From: Pelagibacterium sp. | Lineage (GTDB): Bacteria > Pseudomonadota > Alphaproteobacteria > Rhizobiales > Devosiaceae | DNA length: 64,000 bases | Reading direction: 5' to 3' | Assembly (NCBI GenBank): GCA_002723255.1 | Contig: PBNW01000056.1 | Location: forward strand, 21,508-85,507 | In this document: positions 1 to 8,340 of the stretch, in pieces | Position numbering within the stretch: the stretch's first letter is position 1 | How the letters are laid out: every line of letters begins with the position of its first letter | Notes under the pieces: model-generated | What the model saw: the letters and a program-made list of their open reading frames with translations, nothing else | Database searches by the model: none | Told to the model about the DNA's origin: nothing | Program-made: the position numbers and the translations under genes

Positions 1-9
1 GCCTGGGGT

Positions 10-1005
10 GTGCGCCGCACGATATCGGAGACCACACCGCCGGTGACACGCCTATTCCTCGCTGCAGCCTTCGTTCTGGCCCTCGCCGTCGTCAGCCTGT
101 TCATCGGTGTCTCGAACGTCTCGCTCGCCACCCTGATGTCGGGAAGCGAGGATGGCCGGGCGCTGATGATCCTTCTCGTCAGCCGCATTCCGCGCACGCT
201 GGCCCTCATCCTTTCGGGAATGGGGCTGGCCATTGCCGGCATGATCATGCAGATGCTGGCGCGAAACCGGTTTGTCGAGCCCTCGACCGCCGGCACCACA
301 GAGTCGGCCGGATTGGGCATGCTGGTCGTCCTGCTGTTTTTTCCCAACATTCCTTTGATCGGCAAGATGCTCATCGCCTCGGTGTTCGCGCTGGCCGGGA
401 CGGCGCTGTTCCTGCGTATCCTGCGCGAAATTCCGCTGCGCTCGGTGCTGCTGGTTCCGCTTGTCGGCATCATGCTCGGCGGCATCATCTCCTCGATCAC
501 CACCTTTTTCGCCTATCGCTTCGAGCTGCTGCAATCGCTCGGCAACTGGCAGTCGGGAGATTTCTCGACTGTTCTGAGCGGACGCTATGAGCTGCTGTGG
601 ATTGCCGCCGCCCTGACGCTCATCGCCTGGCTCGCGGCAGACCGGTTTACGGTGGCAGGGATGGGGGAGGACTTTACGACCAATCTCGGCCTCAACCATC
701 GCAACGTCATGACCCTGGGGCTCGTCATCATTTCGCTCATCAGTGCAACGGTGGTGGTGACGGTCGGGGCCATCCCCTTTTTGGGGCTGATCGTGCCCAA
801 TCTGGTCTCGATGATGATGGGTGACAATCTGCGACGCTCGGTTCCATGGATTGCGCTGTTCGGCGCGGGTTTCGTTCTGGCCTGCGACATCGTGGGGCGT
901 CTCGTGCGCTACCCCTATGAGATACCGGTCGGTGTCGTCGTCGGCATCGTCGGGGCCGTGCTGTTCCTGTATCTTCTGTTGCGCCGGGAGGCCCGCCTTG
1001 GCTGA
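10..1005 (+). CDS. Siderophore ABC transporter permease (FecCD family), first subunit
   Basis: Inner-membrane permease of a ferric-siderophore importer, 331 aa read from a GTG at the very edge of the window; the true start could lie upstream. The protein is a series of hydrophobic segments typical of the FecCD family (usually about 310-340 aa). It keeps the conserved region around residues 245-300 with GAIPFLGLIVPN followed by DIVGRLVRYPYEIPVGVV, which in this family contacts the ATPase. It overlaps the next permease by a few bases and heads a permease-permease-ATPase operon. The length and ATPase style resemble the VctDGC/YclNOP (catecholate/petrobactin) branch. The binding-protein gene is not in the window and is probably just upstream. 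Confidence 0.88.
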   Translation: MRRTISETTPPVTRLFLAAAFVLALAVVSLFIGVSNVSLATLMSGSEDGRALMILLVSRIPRTLALILSGMGLAIAGMIMQMLARNRFVEPSTAGTTESAGLGMLVVLLFFPNIPLIGKMLIASVFALAGTALFLRILREIPLRSVLLVPLVGIMLGGIISSITTFFAYRFELLQSLGNWQSGDFSTVLSGRYELLWIAAALTLIAWLAADRFTVAGMGEDFTTNLGLNHRNVMTLGLVIISLISATVVVTVGAIPFLGLIVPNLVSMMMGDNLRRSVPWIALFGAGFVLACDIVGRLVRYPYEIPVGVVVGIVGAVLFLYLLLRREARLG

Positions 1006-1978
1006 TGTCATCATGATGGCGCGCCGCCGCATAGCGCCCGAATACATTCTCGCCGGTCTCGCAGTCCTGACGGTGATCACCATCGTGTTGTTCATGACCG
1101 TCGGGGCGCGTGGAAGCTGGGGATTCGTTCTCAGTTTCAGGGGCACCAAGGTACTCACAATGGTGCTGGTCGCCTACGCGATCGGGCTTTCCACGGTCAT
1201 GTTCCAGACCGTGATGCAGAACCGCATCCTCACCCCATCGATCATGGGATTCGATTCCCTTTACGTGCTCATCCAGACCGGAACGGTCTTTCTGTTCGGC
1301 GGGCTCGCCGCGGCGACGGTTCACCCCTACATCAAGTTCTCCGTCGAACTGGGCGCCATGCTCGTGTTCTCGGGGCTGCTGTGTCTGTGGATGTTTTCCG
1401 GTCGCCACCGCAGCCTGCATCTGATGGTGCTGGTGGGGATTGTCATCGGCACGCTGTTTCGCTCCATGTCCAATTTCATGGTGCGGATCATCGACCCCAA
1501 TGAATTCGCCCGCATCCAGGACAGCCTGTTTGCCAGTTTCAATTCGCTCAACACCGATCTGCTTACGGTTTCCATGGTGATAATCGGGTTGGCGACCGTG
1601 GTCGCCTGGCGGATAGGGCATACATTCGACGTCCTCTCGCTCGGCAGGGAAACGGCGATAAATCTGGGCGTCCCCTACAAGCGGACGGTCCTGATCATTC
1701 TTCTGCTGGTGACGCTGCTTGTTTCGGTGTCCACGGCGCTGGTTGGGCCCGTGACGTTCTTCGGGCTGCTGGTGGCCAATCTCGGTTACCTGATGATGGG
1801 AACCTCCAAGCATCGCTACGTGCTGCCGGCGACCATCATGCTCGGCGTCATCTGTTTGCTGGGCGGGCAGTTGATTCTCGAGCGTGTCTTCAATTTCACC
1901 ACCGCAATATCGGTGATCATCGAATTTGCCGGCGGCCTCGTCTTCATCATTCTCATTCTACGGGGAGCGGCGCGATGA
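998..1978 (+). CDS. Siderophore ABC transporter permease (FecCD family), second subunit
   Basis: Second inner-membrane permease of the same importer, 326 aa. I chose the TTG at 998 because a GGGAG sequence lies about 7 bases upstream; an ATG at 1013 in the same frame is the alternative. The long open frame upstream of 998 only shadows the first permease. Multiple hydrophobic helices and the family motif VGPVTFFGLLVANLGYLMMG near residues 245-265 support FecCD membership. It overlaps the preceding gene by 8 bases and the ATPase gene by 4 (ATGA), so the three genes are translationally coupled. Confidence 0.86.
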   Translation: MADVIMMARRRIAPEYILAGLAVLTVITIVLFMTVGARGSWGFVLSFRGTKVLTMVLVAYAIGLSTVMFQTVMQNRILTPSIMGFDSLYVLIQTGTVFLFGGLAAATVHPYIKFSVELGAMLVFSGLLCLWMFSGRHRSLHLMVLVGIVIGTLFRSMSNFMVRIIDPNEFARIQDSLFASFNSLNTDLLTVSMVIIGLATVVAWRIGHTFDVLSLGRETAINLGVPYKRTVLIILLLVTLLVSVSTALVGPVTFFGLLVANLGYLMMGTSKHRYVLPATIMLGVICLLGGQLILERVFNFTTAISVIIEFAGGLVFIILILRGAAR

Positions 1979-2733
1979 TCATCACGTCCGGCATCAAGAA
2001 ATATTACGGCGAAACCGCCGTGGTCGACGACGTGTCGATCGAACTGCCCTCCCGTGGCATCACCTCGATCATCGGGCCGAACGGCGCGGGCAAATCCACC
2101 ATGCTTTCCATCATTTCACGCCTTCTGGGCATGGATGCGGGCTCGGTGACCGTCGATGGTCTCGATGTGTCCGATACGCCCAGCGACGTTCTGGCCCGGC
2201 GCATGTCGATCCTGCGCCAGGACAACCACATGACGGCACGCCTGACGGTGGCAGATCTGGTGGCCTTTGGCCGCTATCCCTATTCCAAGGGGCGGCTGAC
2301 CATCGAGGACAAGGGCCACATCGACCAGTCCATCGCCTATCTCAATCTCGAGGATTTGCGGGACAGGTTTCTCGACGAGCTCTCGGGTGGGCAGCGCCAA
2401 CGGGCCTTTGTCGCCATGGTGCTCTGTCAGGATACAGATTATGTCCTGCTCGACGAACCGCTCAACAATCTCGACATGAAGCACGCTATGGGCATGATGA
2501 AACTCATGCAGCGCGCCTGTCACGAGCTGGGCAAGACGGTCGTTCTGGTCCTGCACGACATCAACTTCGCGTCCTGGTATTCAGACTACATCATTGCCAT
2601 GAAAAACGGCCGGGTGATCCGCCACGGCGGAAGGGACGACATCATCACCCCCGAGGCGCTCAAGGACATCTACGATATGGACATCAATGTCCACGAGATC
2701 GGCGGGCACCGGGTCTCGCTGTTCTACGATTGA
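1975..2733 (+). CDS. Siderophore ABC transporter ATP-binding protein
   Basis: Cytoplasmic ATPase powering the siderophore importer; 252 aa, the usual length for this group. Walker A GPNGAGKST is at residues 34-42, the Q-loop is near residue 80 (ILRQDN), the signature is LSGGQRQR, Walker B ends in LLDEP, followed by the D-loop NNLDMKH and switch histidine VLHDINFAS. The Q-loop wording and short C-terminus are like VctC/FatE/YclP rather than FepC. The start overlaps the permease stop as ATGA. This is the last gene of the operon; a convergent gene begins 3 bases after the stop, and I see no clear terminator between them. Confidence 0.93.
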   Translation: MIITSGIKKYYGETAVVDDVSIELPSRGITSIIGPNGAGKSTMLSIISRLLGMDAGSVTVDGLDVSDTPSDVLARRMSILRQDNHMTARLTVADLVAFGRYPYSKGRLTIEDKGHIDQSIAYLNLEDLRDRFLDELSGGQRQRAFVAMVLCQDTDYVLLDEPLNNLDMKHAMGMMKLMQRACHELGKTVVLVLHDINFASWYSDYIIAMKNGRVIRHGGRDDIITPEALKDIYDMDINVHEIGGHRVSLFYD

Positions 2734-2736
2734 GCC

Positions 2737-3711
2737 CTATCGGTCGATGGTACCGGTGGTGAGATAGCGCTCCGCCATCTCAGCGGTTCCCTTTGCGAAA
2801 CTGGCGTGCAGGCTCTGGGCCAGCTCGGTTTCGGCGTGCGATCCTGTCCACGCCAGAAGCGCCATGCGGCGCAGCATGACCATGGCGTCCAGCATCACCT
2901 CATGCTCGGCCCCATAAGGGCGATATTGGCGGTAACCTTCGAGCCATGCGGCGCGCAGGGCAGGGACCGTGTCGCTGTCCTCGAAAAACGAGACCGCCGC
3001 CCCAAAGTCGTAGCCGAACCAGCAAAACCCGCAATCGTCGAAATCGATCAGTCGCGTGACGCCATCGGACACCAGCAGATTGGCCAACCGCATATCGGCG
3101 TGGATGAGCCCGAACCGGTCCCGTCCCATGCCGTAGTCGGCAAGCTGGGAGCGCAGATGGGCGTCGAGGCGATCCAGCGTCGCGCGCACGGTGCCGATAA
3201 CCCCCGGCGCGGCCCGCCAGTCGCCCCAGATGGCGTCGGGATCGAGAATTGCGCTATCAGTCCAGACCTGTCGCGCAAATTGGCGCGGCGGCGTCCACCC
3301 CATCACATGGGAATGGCATTGCGCCGCAAGCGAGCCGAGCTGTCGGAACACCGCAGACAGGTCTTCGTCGGCCTGCGGTTCTGTACCCGCTTCGAAAGCG
3401 AAGGCCACCATGTGCCTTGTGCCGCCAAGGAATGGTGCCTCCTGAACCAGCCCGCCGTCCTTCCCGGGGAGGGGTTGCGGGGTGAAAAGCCCGGCATCGC
3501 GCCGCAGCGCCTGCATCCACGCCAATTCGCTCTCGATGGCAAGGCGGGAATGGTATCCGGGCCGGTGTACCCGCACAATGGCCTTGCCGCCATCGGGACA
3601 ATCGATGCGAAAGGTATGGTTTTCCGAAAGGTTGATGAGCGTTGCCGCGCCCTGCTCAAAACCGGGCCAGAGCAAAAGGGCTTCGGCGAGCCCTATCCAG
3701 TCGTCAGTCAT
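2737..3711 (-). CDS. Aminoglycoside/choline-kinase-like phosphotransferase (APH family)
   Basis: Predicted small-molecule kinase with an APH-type fold, 324 aa. ATG at 3711 was chosen because an AGGGGG ribosome site lies just upstream; the 28-residue extension before it has no such support. The catalytic loop HADMRLANLL and the metal-binding IDFDDCGFCWFGYDFG are intact, and the nucleotide-binding N-lobe starts around residue 20. The substrate cannot be read from sequence: relatives act on homoserine, choline, aminoglycosides or fructosamine. The gene is convergent with the siderophore operon and runs the same way as the SH3 protein gene upstream, but a terminator separates those two. Confidence 0.8.
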   Translation of the reverse strand: MTDDWIGLAEALLLWPGFEQGAATLINLSENHTFRIDCPDGGKAIVRVHRPGYHSRLAIESELAWMQALRRDAGLFTPQPLPGKDGGLVQEAPFLGGTRHMVAFAFEAGTEPQADEDLSAVFRQLGSLAAQCHSHVMGWTPPRQFARQVWTDSAILDPDAIWGDWRAAPGVIGTVRATLDRLDAHLRSQLADYGMGRDRFGLIHADMRLANLLVSDGVTRLIDFDDCGFCWFGYDFGAAVSFFEDSDTVPALRAAWLEGYRQYRPYGAEHEVMLDAMVMLRRMALLAWTGSHAETELAQSLHASFAKGTAEMAERYLTTGTIDR

Positions 3712-3775
3712 GCATATCCCCCTGCTTGACCGCCTTATCGGCCACGGTGAGGGGAATTGTCCACGCAAGAATGAG

Positions 3776-3809
3776 AAAAAAGCCCGGCAGGGCAAATGCT
3801 GCCGGGCTT
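3776..3809 (-). terminator. Rho-independent terminator of the SH3-domain gene
   Basis: A 10-bp perfect stem (AGCCCGGCAG / CTGCCGGGCT, arms 3781-3790 and 3799-3808) with a short loop. Read on the minus strand it is followed by a T run. It lies directly after the stop of the gene ending at 3817. Confidence 0.85.
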
Positions 3810-3816
3810 TGCGAGG

Positions 3817-4869
3817 TCAGTGCGACCAGGTCGTGTACCCGATCGAGAGCGAGGACGGCGCTATGGCGTTGATACGGAACTGGCTGATGCGGCCCGCACC
3901 GGTCTTGGCGCAGACATAGGTGCCAACCGAAACCGCTTCGAGCGGCACTGGATCGGAGTCAAAGCTCTCCGTAAAGCATCCGGCAAAGCCGCGGTTGCTG
4001 CCATCGCCAAGCGCGAGGCTGGCGCCGTTGACAGGCGTGATGAACCGGCTCGAGGGCGTTGCGGCACGGAACCAGATGTCGGTTCCCGAGCCGCCAACCG
4101 CACCGGAATCGAGATCGGCCCGGAACGTCTGGGGCAGCTCGATCGGGCCGGTCGAATAGGTCGAGAACGAGGGAACCGGTGTCGGCAGGGGAATCGGCAA
4201 AGGCAACGGAACGGGAAGCAGTCCGGTATAGACCCGCAATGACGATGCCTGATTGGCAATCGCCGGTTCGAGAATCGGCGCGTTGGCCGTCACGTTGACG
4301 CAAGAGCCGGTCAGATTGACATTGGTGCACAACCGGGCTTTTGCCGCGCCGAACAGCCGGACCGATGAGATTTCGTCGTTGAAGGTCGCGTTCAGCGTGT
4401 TGCGGGTGCCGACGCCATAGCAGAACTCGTCTCCGCCATAATTGATGCCGGTGTAAAAGCAGGCTTCATCCCCAGCTGGCGGAGTGGGAGTGGGCGGCGT
4501 CGGAGTTGGCGTTGGTGTCCCGCCGCAATTGATCGAAAAATCGGGGCCGGACGGGCCGATGGTGATCCCGAAGCTGCAATCGGGGCTTGGCGGCGTCGGC
4601 GGAGGGGCAACGGGCGCCAGATAGCTGCCGCTGACCCAGCCATTGGGGCCGGAGTGGGTCACATGGCACCAGCCGCTGGGCACGCATTCGGTGACGTCGA
4701 CGACCTCTCCGGGTGCGAGCGTGTCGAGGACGCCAAAACCGGTCCCGGGGCCGGAGCGAACGTTGAGGGTGGTTGTGGATGCCGCTGGCGCGGCCAATAC
4801 TGCAGTCGCCGACGAAACAATACCCGTCAGACCGATTGCCACTGAGATAATCGTCTTGAAAGTCGTCAC
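3817..4869 (-). CDS. Secreted SH3-domain protein with beta/gamma-crystallin-like domain
   Basis: Exported protein of 350 aa; function unknown. GTG at 4869 was chosen because AGGAGG sits 6 bases upstream. A signal peptide (hydrophobic IISVAIGLTGIVSSATAVLA) ends near residue 27. It is followed by a bacterial SH3 domain (NVRSGPGTGFGVLDTLAPGEVVDV, WCHVTHSGPNGWVSGSYL; about 34-90), two Pro/Thr-rich linkers, and between them a Cys-rich module (CFYTGINYGGDEFCYGVG ... SSVRLFG; about 145-230) resembling beta/gamma-crystallin or I36 inhibitor repeats. The C-terminal 120 residues, with two cysteines, match nothing I recognise. A cell-wall or envelope binding role is plausible for the SH3 part. Confidence 0.72.
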   Translation of the reverse strand: MTTFKTIISVAIGLTGIVSSATAVLAAPAASTTTLNVRSGPGTGFGVLDTLAPGEVVDVTECVPSGWCHVTHSGPNGWVSGSYLAPVAPPPTPPSPDCSFGITIGPSGPDFSINCGGTPTPTPTPPTPTPPAGDEACFYTGINYGGDEFCYGVGTRNTLNATFNDEISSVRLFGAAKARLCTNVNLTGSCVNVTANAPILEPAIANQASSLRVYTGLLPVPLPLPIPLPTPVPSFSTYSTGPIELPQTFRADLDSGAVGGSGTDIWFRAATPSSRFITPVNGASLALGDGSNRGFAGCFTESFDSDPVPLEAVSVGTYVCAKTGAGRISQFRINAIAPSSLSIGYTTWSH

Positions 4870-5059
4870 GGTAGCCTCCTGAGTGCGGTGAGCGCCACTT
4901 TGGCGCCACATTCCTCATCGGTATCGCTTGACGGCTGAACGCCCTCTGAACCGCCTTGTTATGGGGCTTTCAGGAACAAGGGGCCCGATTTCCGGGCTGA
5001 AAGCGCCCTCCAGTCGAACAGGCGGCGCCTTACTTTGCCACACATGGGGCAGGGCAGGT

Positions 5060-5098
5060 AACAAAAAGGGCCCGCGCAACACCAGTGCACGGGCCCTT
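5060..5098 (-). terminator. Terminator after tRNA-Pro(GGG)
   Basis: 9-bp stem AAGGGCCCG (5066-5074) / CGGGCCCTT (5090-5098). On the minus strand it is followed by a T-rich run. It lies 7 bases beyond the tRNA 3' end. Confidence 0.75.
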
Positions 5099-5105
5099 GA
5101 AAAAA

Positions 5106-5182
5106 TGGTCGGAGCGGCCGGATTTGAACCGACGACCCTTTGTCCCCCAGACAAATGCGCTACCAGGCTGCGCTACGCCCCG
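5106..5182 (-). tRNA. tRNA-Pro (anticodon GGG)
   Basis: 77 nt including an encoded CCA. The acceptor stem pairs (CGGGGCG with CGCTCCG, one G-T wobble). The anticodon stem TTTGT/ACAAA encloses the loop CTGGGGG, giving anticodon GGG. The T-loop is TTCGAAT. This is a separate species from the TGG-reading tRNA-Pro at 53966. Confidence 0.95.
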
Positions 5183-5301
5183 ATTGGCCTCTCACCTATA
5201 TAATAGCGCTCCATAGCGCAAGGGGTTCGATGGCCAAAAAGCGGTGATGCGGGAACATGTTCCCGCTTGTCCCGTTTCTGCTCAGTTCATTGAAGGGTTG
5301 T

Positions 5302-5472
5302 ATGATGCCGATACTTTTGATCGTTCTGGTTGCCCTGCTGATCGGGGCCATCGGTTTCTGGGATGCGCTGGGTGCATTGCTTGGCGCCGTGGCGCTTCTG
5401 GCCCTGTTCTGGGCGCTCGTGGCCATAACCGCGGTGATCGCGGTCCTCTGGCTCATCCGGAAGGTCTTTTAG
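5302..5472 (+). CDS. Small hydrophobic membrane protein, unknown
   Basis: About 56 residues, almost entirely hydrophobic: MMPILLIVLVALLIGAIGFW then a second segment ending VLWLIRKVF, so two membrane helices with a short basic tail. GAAGGG lies 4 bases before the ATG at 5302 and 7 before a second ATG at 5305, either of which could start it. It is convergent with the polysaccharide polymerase gene and overlaps its 3' end by 4 bases. No family recognised; low complexity makes chance coding possible. Confidence 0.5.
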   Translation: MMPILLIVLVALLIGAIGFWDALGALLGAVALLALFWALVAITAVIAVLWLIRKVF

Positions 5473-6734
5473 GGGAGCAGGCGGCCCTGCACCTTGGCCG
5501 GACGCGGCGCGGCGCAGACGCCCCAGACAAGCCCCGTTACCAGAAACCAGTGGCGCCAGTGATCGGTGTCGATGATGGCCGAAAGGGCGATCATGGGCAC
5601 GAAGGTGGCAAAAACCGGAATCAGCAACGGACGGCTCGAGGCGCGGATCAGGGCCCTGCCGCCCGCGGCCAATGTCGAACCGACAAGCAGATAATAAACA
5701 AGCGCACCGCCCCAGCCATAAGTGAGCGCGACATTGAGGTACGTGTTGTGGGGCTGTTCGGTGATGCGCAGAAAGCCATATTCCAGCGGCCCGATGCCCC
5801 AGGGGTGGGTCAACACCACGTCGAGCGTGTACCAGATGCGACCGAAGCGGCCCAATTCGCCAGTGTCATAGCTCTGGGTGAGGGAAAAGCGCTGGGTGAA
5901 CAGCTCGGCGACAACGGGAATCGACAAAAGAACCGCCATGGCGGCCGCCAGTAGCATCAGCCCACCCAGCGCGATCAGCAGCAGGCGCACCTTTTCCCGC
6001 GCCGATGCCTCGAGAAAAAACACCATGACAAGGACCAGTAGTGACGACGCGGCCAGATGGCCCCAGGCACCGCGCGAAAAACTCACGAAAACGCCCACGA
6101 ATATCACCAGATAGGCAATACCGTTCCAAAGCGCCGAACGTCCCTTTCCCAAAAGAACGCGCTGCAGGGCAAACATGGCCGGCAGGATAAGAAAAGGCCC
6201 GTAAACATTGGGATCGTTGAAAAAGGCCTTGGCGCGGCCAAACCGCAGGAAAACGTCTTCGCCCGGCAGAAAACCCATATAGGCCAGCGTGCCGACCACG
6301 GACGTTATAATGGCGATGGCGATATAGGCGCGGGCGATCACGCGCATATGGGTGTGGGGTGCCTGCGCCACGAAATTGGCGGCAAAATAGCTGGTAACGA
6401 GCAAAAAGATCGTGACGAGGTTAAAGATCAGCCCGTCAATCACGGGCTGATACTGCATGAAAAACGGCGATATCAGCGCAAAGGGCGTAAACGCGATGAC
6501 GATCAGCAACAGCGGCAGCGTCTCGCGCCGCAATTGCAGGCCGCCGGCCAGCGCCACGGCGAAGGCCAAAAGGAACATCACCTCATAGGGCGATGGCTCG
6601 ACGATGACGAACCCGCCCGAAAAAATCCAGATGCCAACGATCAGCCCGAGCACCTGTTTGGCGCTCGCGCCGAACCACGCCCTGCCGCGGTCGGACGGCG
6701 CAAGACCTCTCGAAGCGGGCAGGGTGAGGGTCAA
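5469..6734 (-). CDS. O-antigen ligase / EPS polymerase-like membrane protein
   Basis: Polytopic inner-membrane protein of about 421 aa, probably the polymerase or ligase of the exopolysaccharide locus (Wzy/WaaL superfamily). About ten hydrophobic segments; the family landmark FSRGAWGHL follows a transmembrane helix near the middle, and WGIGPLEYGF ... PHNTYLNVALTYGW marks the large periplasmic loop with its conserved histidine. I start it at the TTG at 6734, which overlaps the stop of the upstream glycosyltransferase as TTGA, a coupled start; no better start with a ribosome site is visible. It is the last gene of the four-gene minus-strand unit. Ligase and polymerase cannot be separated by sequence alone. 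Confidence 0.78.
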   Translation of the reverse strand: MTLTLPASRGLAPSDRGRAWFGASAKQVLGLIVGIWIFSGGFVIVEPSPYEVMFLLAFAVALAGGLQLRRETLPLLLIVIAFTPFALISPFFMQYQPVIDGLIFNLVTIFLLVTSYFAANFVAQAPHTHMRVIARAYIAIAIITSVVGTLAYMGFLPGEDVFLRFGRAKAFFNDPNVYGPFLILPAMFALQRVLLGKGRSALWNGIAYLVIFVGVFVSFSRGAWGHLAASSLLVLVMVFFLEASAREKVRLLLIALGGLMLLAAAMAVLLSIPVVAELFTQRFSLTQSYDTGELGRFGRIWYTLDVVLTHPWGIGPLEYGFLRITEQPHNTYLNVALTYGWGGALVYYLLVGSTLAAGGRALIRASSRPLLIPVFATFVPMIALSAIIDTDHWRHWFLVTGLVWGVCAAPRPAKVQGRLLP

Positions 6735-8248
6735 AACGCGTTCTCGCTCTTGGTGAACAGAGAAACGGGCGTCATGACCAGAATGTAGAGATCGAGCAGG
6801 ATCGACCAGTTCTCGATGTAGTAAAGATCGTGATCGACCCGGGCCATCAGTTTCTCGACGGTGTCGGTCTCGCCACGCCAGCCATTGATCTGTGCCCACC
6901 CGGTGATACCCGGCTTGACCTTGTGGCGGGCAAAATATCCATCGACGGCATCGTGATAAAGCCGATTGGCCGCTTTGGCTTCCAGCGCGTGCGGGCGCGG
7001 TCCCACGATAGACAATTCGCCCTTGAGCACATTGAAGAGCTGCGGCAATTCGTCGATCGACGTCCTGCGGATGAAGCGCCCGACAGGGGTTACGCGCGGA
7101 TCGTCGCGTGTGACGAGCCGTGCGGCCCTGGCATCGCTCATGTCGGTATACATGGAACGGAATTTATAGACAGCGATCAGCTTGTTGTTGAAACCATGCC
7201 GGTCCTGCTTGAACAGGATCGGCCCCTTGCTCGTTGCCTTGACCGCAATGGCCGTCGCCAGCATCACCGGCGAGAGCGCGATGAGCGCAAACACGGCCAC
7301 CAGTTTGTCGAACACCCATTTGAAAACGAGATTCCAGTCCGATATGGGCCGGTCGGCCATCTCGAACACCGGCAGGTCTCCGACATAGGAATAGGTCTTG
7401 TCGGTAAAACGCAGCTTGCTCATATGCGCGCTCAGCCGGATATCGACCGGCAGCACCCAGAGCTGGCGCAACATTTCGAGCAGGCGCGATGCGGCGGAAA
7501 GCGGCATCGAGACGATAACCAGGTCGATTCGCGCCCGGCGGGCGAACTCGACAAGATCGGCCACCTTGCCGAGTTTTTTCAGCCCGGCGACGGCCTCGGG
7601 GGAGCGCTCGTCGTCCCTGTCGTCAAAAAGGCCGATCAGTTCGATGTCGCTGGTTGCGCTTTTTTCGATGGCCGTCACGAGCGCTTCGGCGCCCGCTCCA
7701 CCACCGACGATCACCGTGCGCCGCCGCAGCCGGCCCCTCGCCGACCAGTCCAGCACCAGGGCCCGCAGCGCCAGCCGGGAGGCGATGAGCACGGCACCGC
7801 CCGACAGCGCCCAACTGCCCAGCCAGACACGCGACACCAGATCGCCCGCCTTGAACAGAAACAGCCCGGCGACGACCACGAGGAGGACCGCGATCCAGCC
7901 CCCGAGAACCTGAAGGATCTGCTTGAAAAGCGTCCTGTAGGCCGCGATCCTGTGGGTGCGGGCGATATTGAAGGCGATATTTGCCGCCGCTACGATGCCG
8001 AGCGAAAGCGGCACATAAAGCACCGCATCGACGCCGCCCAGATAGAATAGATAAATGCCCAGCCCGAGGGCCACAAGCAGCACCGCTTCGATCAGTTGCG
8101 CAAAGCCCGAGATCAGTTTGTGCGATAGCGTCGGGGCAATGGGCGCCCGGGCGGCTGTTTCCGCATCCACGCCAAGGGTGGCACCTGCCCCCTCTGCGTT
8201 TGCGGAAATGTGGGTGAGCACGGCTTGTTTGGGATCGACCCTGAACAC
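6731..8248 (-). CDS. Undecaprenyl-phosphate hexose-1-phosphate transferase (WcaJ/ExoY type)
   Basis: Initiating enzyme of exopolysaccharide synthesis: moves a hexose-1-phosphate from a nucleotide sugar to undecaprenyl phosphate. About 505 aa: four N-terminal hydrophobic helices, a CoA-binding-like Rossmann region (VIVGGGAGAEALVTAIEKS ... LIGLFDDRDDE), one further helix, and the C-terminal sugar-transferase domain with KATSKGPILFKQDRHG, YKFRSM, RRTSIDELPQLFNVLKGELSIVGPRPH and KPGITGWAQINGWRG, all in order. GTG at 8248 has a GAGG 7 bases upstream; a GTG at 8263 would add five residues. The 3' end overlaps the polymerase gene by 4 bases. Confidence 0.93.
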   Translation of the reverse strand: MFRVDPKQAVLTHISANAEGAGATLGVDAETAARAPIAPTLSHKLISGFAQLIEAVLLVALGLGIYLFYLGGVDAVLYVPLSLGIVAAANIAFNIARTHRIAAYRTLFKQILQVLGGWIAVLLVVVAGLFLFKAGDLVSRVWLGSWALSGGAVLIASRLALRALVLDWSARGRLRRRTVIVGGGAGAEALVTAIEKSATSDIELIGLFDDRDDERSPEAVAGLKKLGKVADLVEFARRARIDLVIVSMPLSAASRLLEMLRQLWVLPVDIRLSAHMSKLRFTDKTYSYVGDLPVFEMADRPISDWNLVFKWVFDKLVAVFALIALSPVMLATAIAVKATSKGPILFKQDRHGFNNKLIAVYKFRSMYTDMSDARAARLVTRDDPRVTPVGRFIRRTSIDELPQLFNVLKGELSIVGPRPHALEAKAANRLYHDAVDGYFARHKVKPGITGWAQINGWRGETDTVEKLMARVDHDLYYIENWSILLDLYILVMTPVSLFTKSENAF

Positions 8249-8340
8249 GGGCTGGCCTCGCACTGATCGTCATGGATTTCGTGCGCGGGACTATGGGGTG
8301 TTCAGGGTGAAGAGGGGTTAAATCTATCCCCTTCAATTGG

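Noticed and set aside
2806..3729. 307-aa plus-strand frame opposite the phosphotransferase gene
   Set aside because: The minus-strand protein carries the APH catalytic loop and IDFDD motif; the plus frame does not resemble any protein.
4480..4530. Short tandem repeats in the SH3-protein gene
   Set aside because: They encode a Pro/Thr-rich linker (PTPTPTPPTPTPP). This is protein low complexity, not a DNA repeat element or CRISPR.
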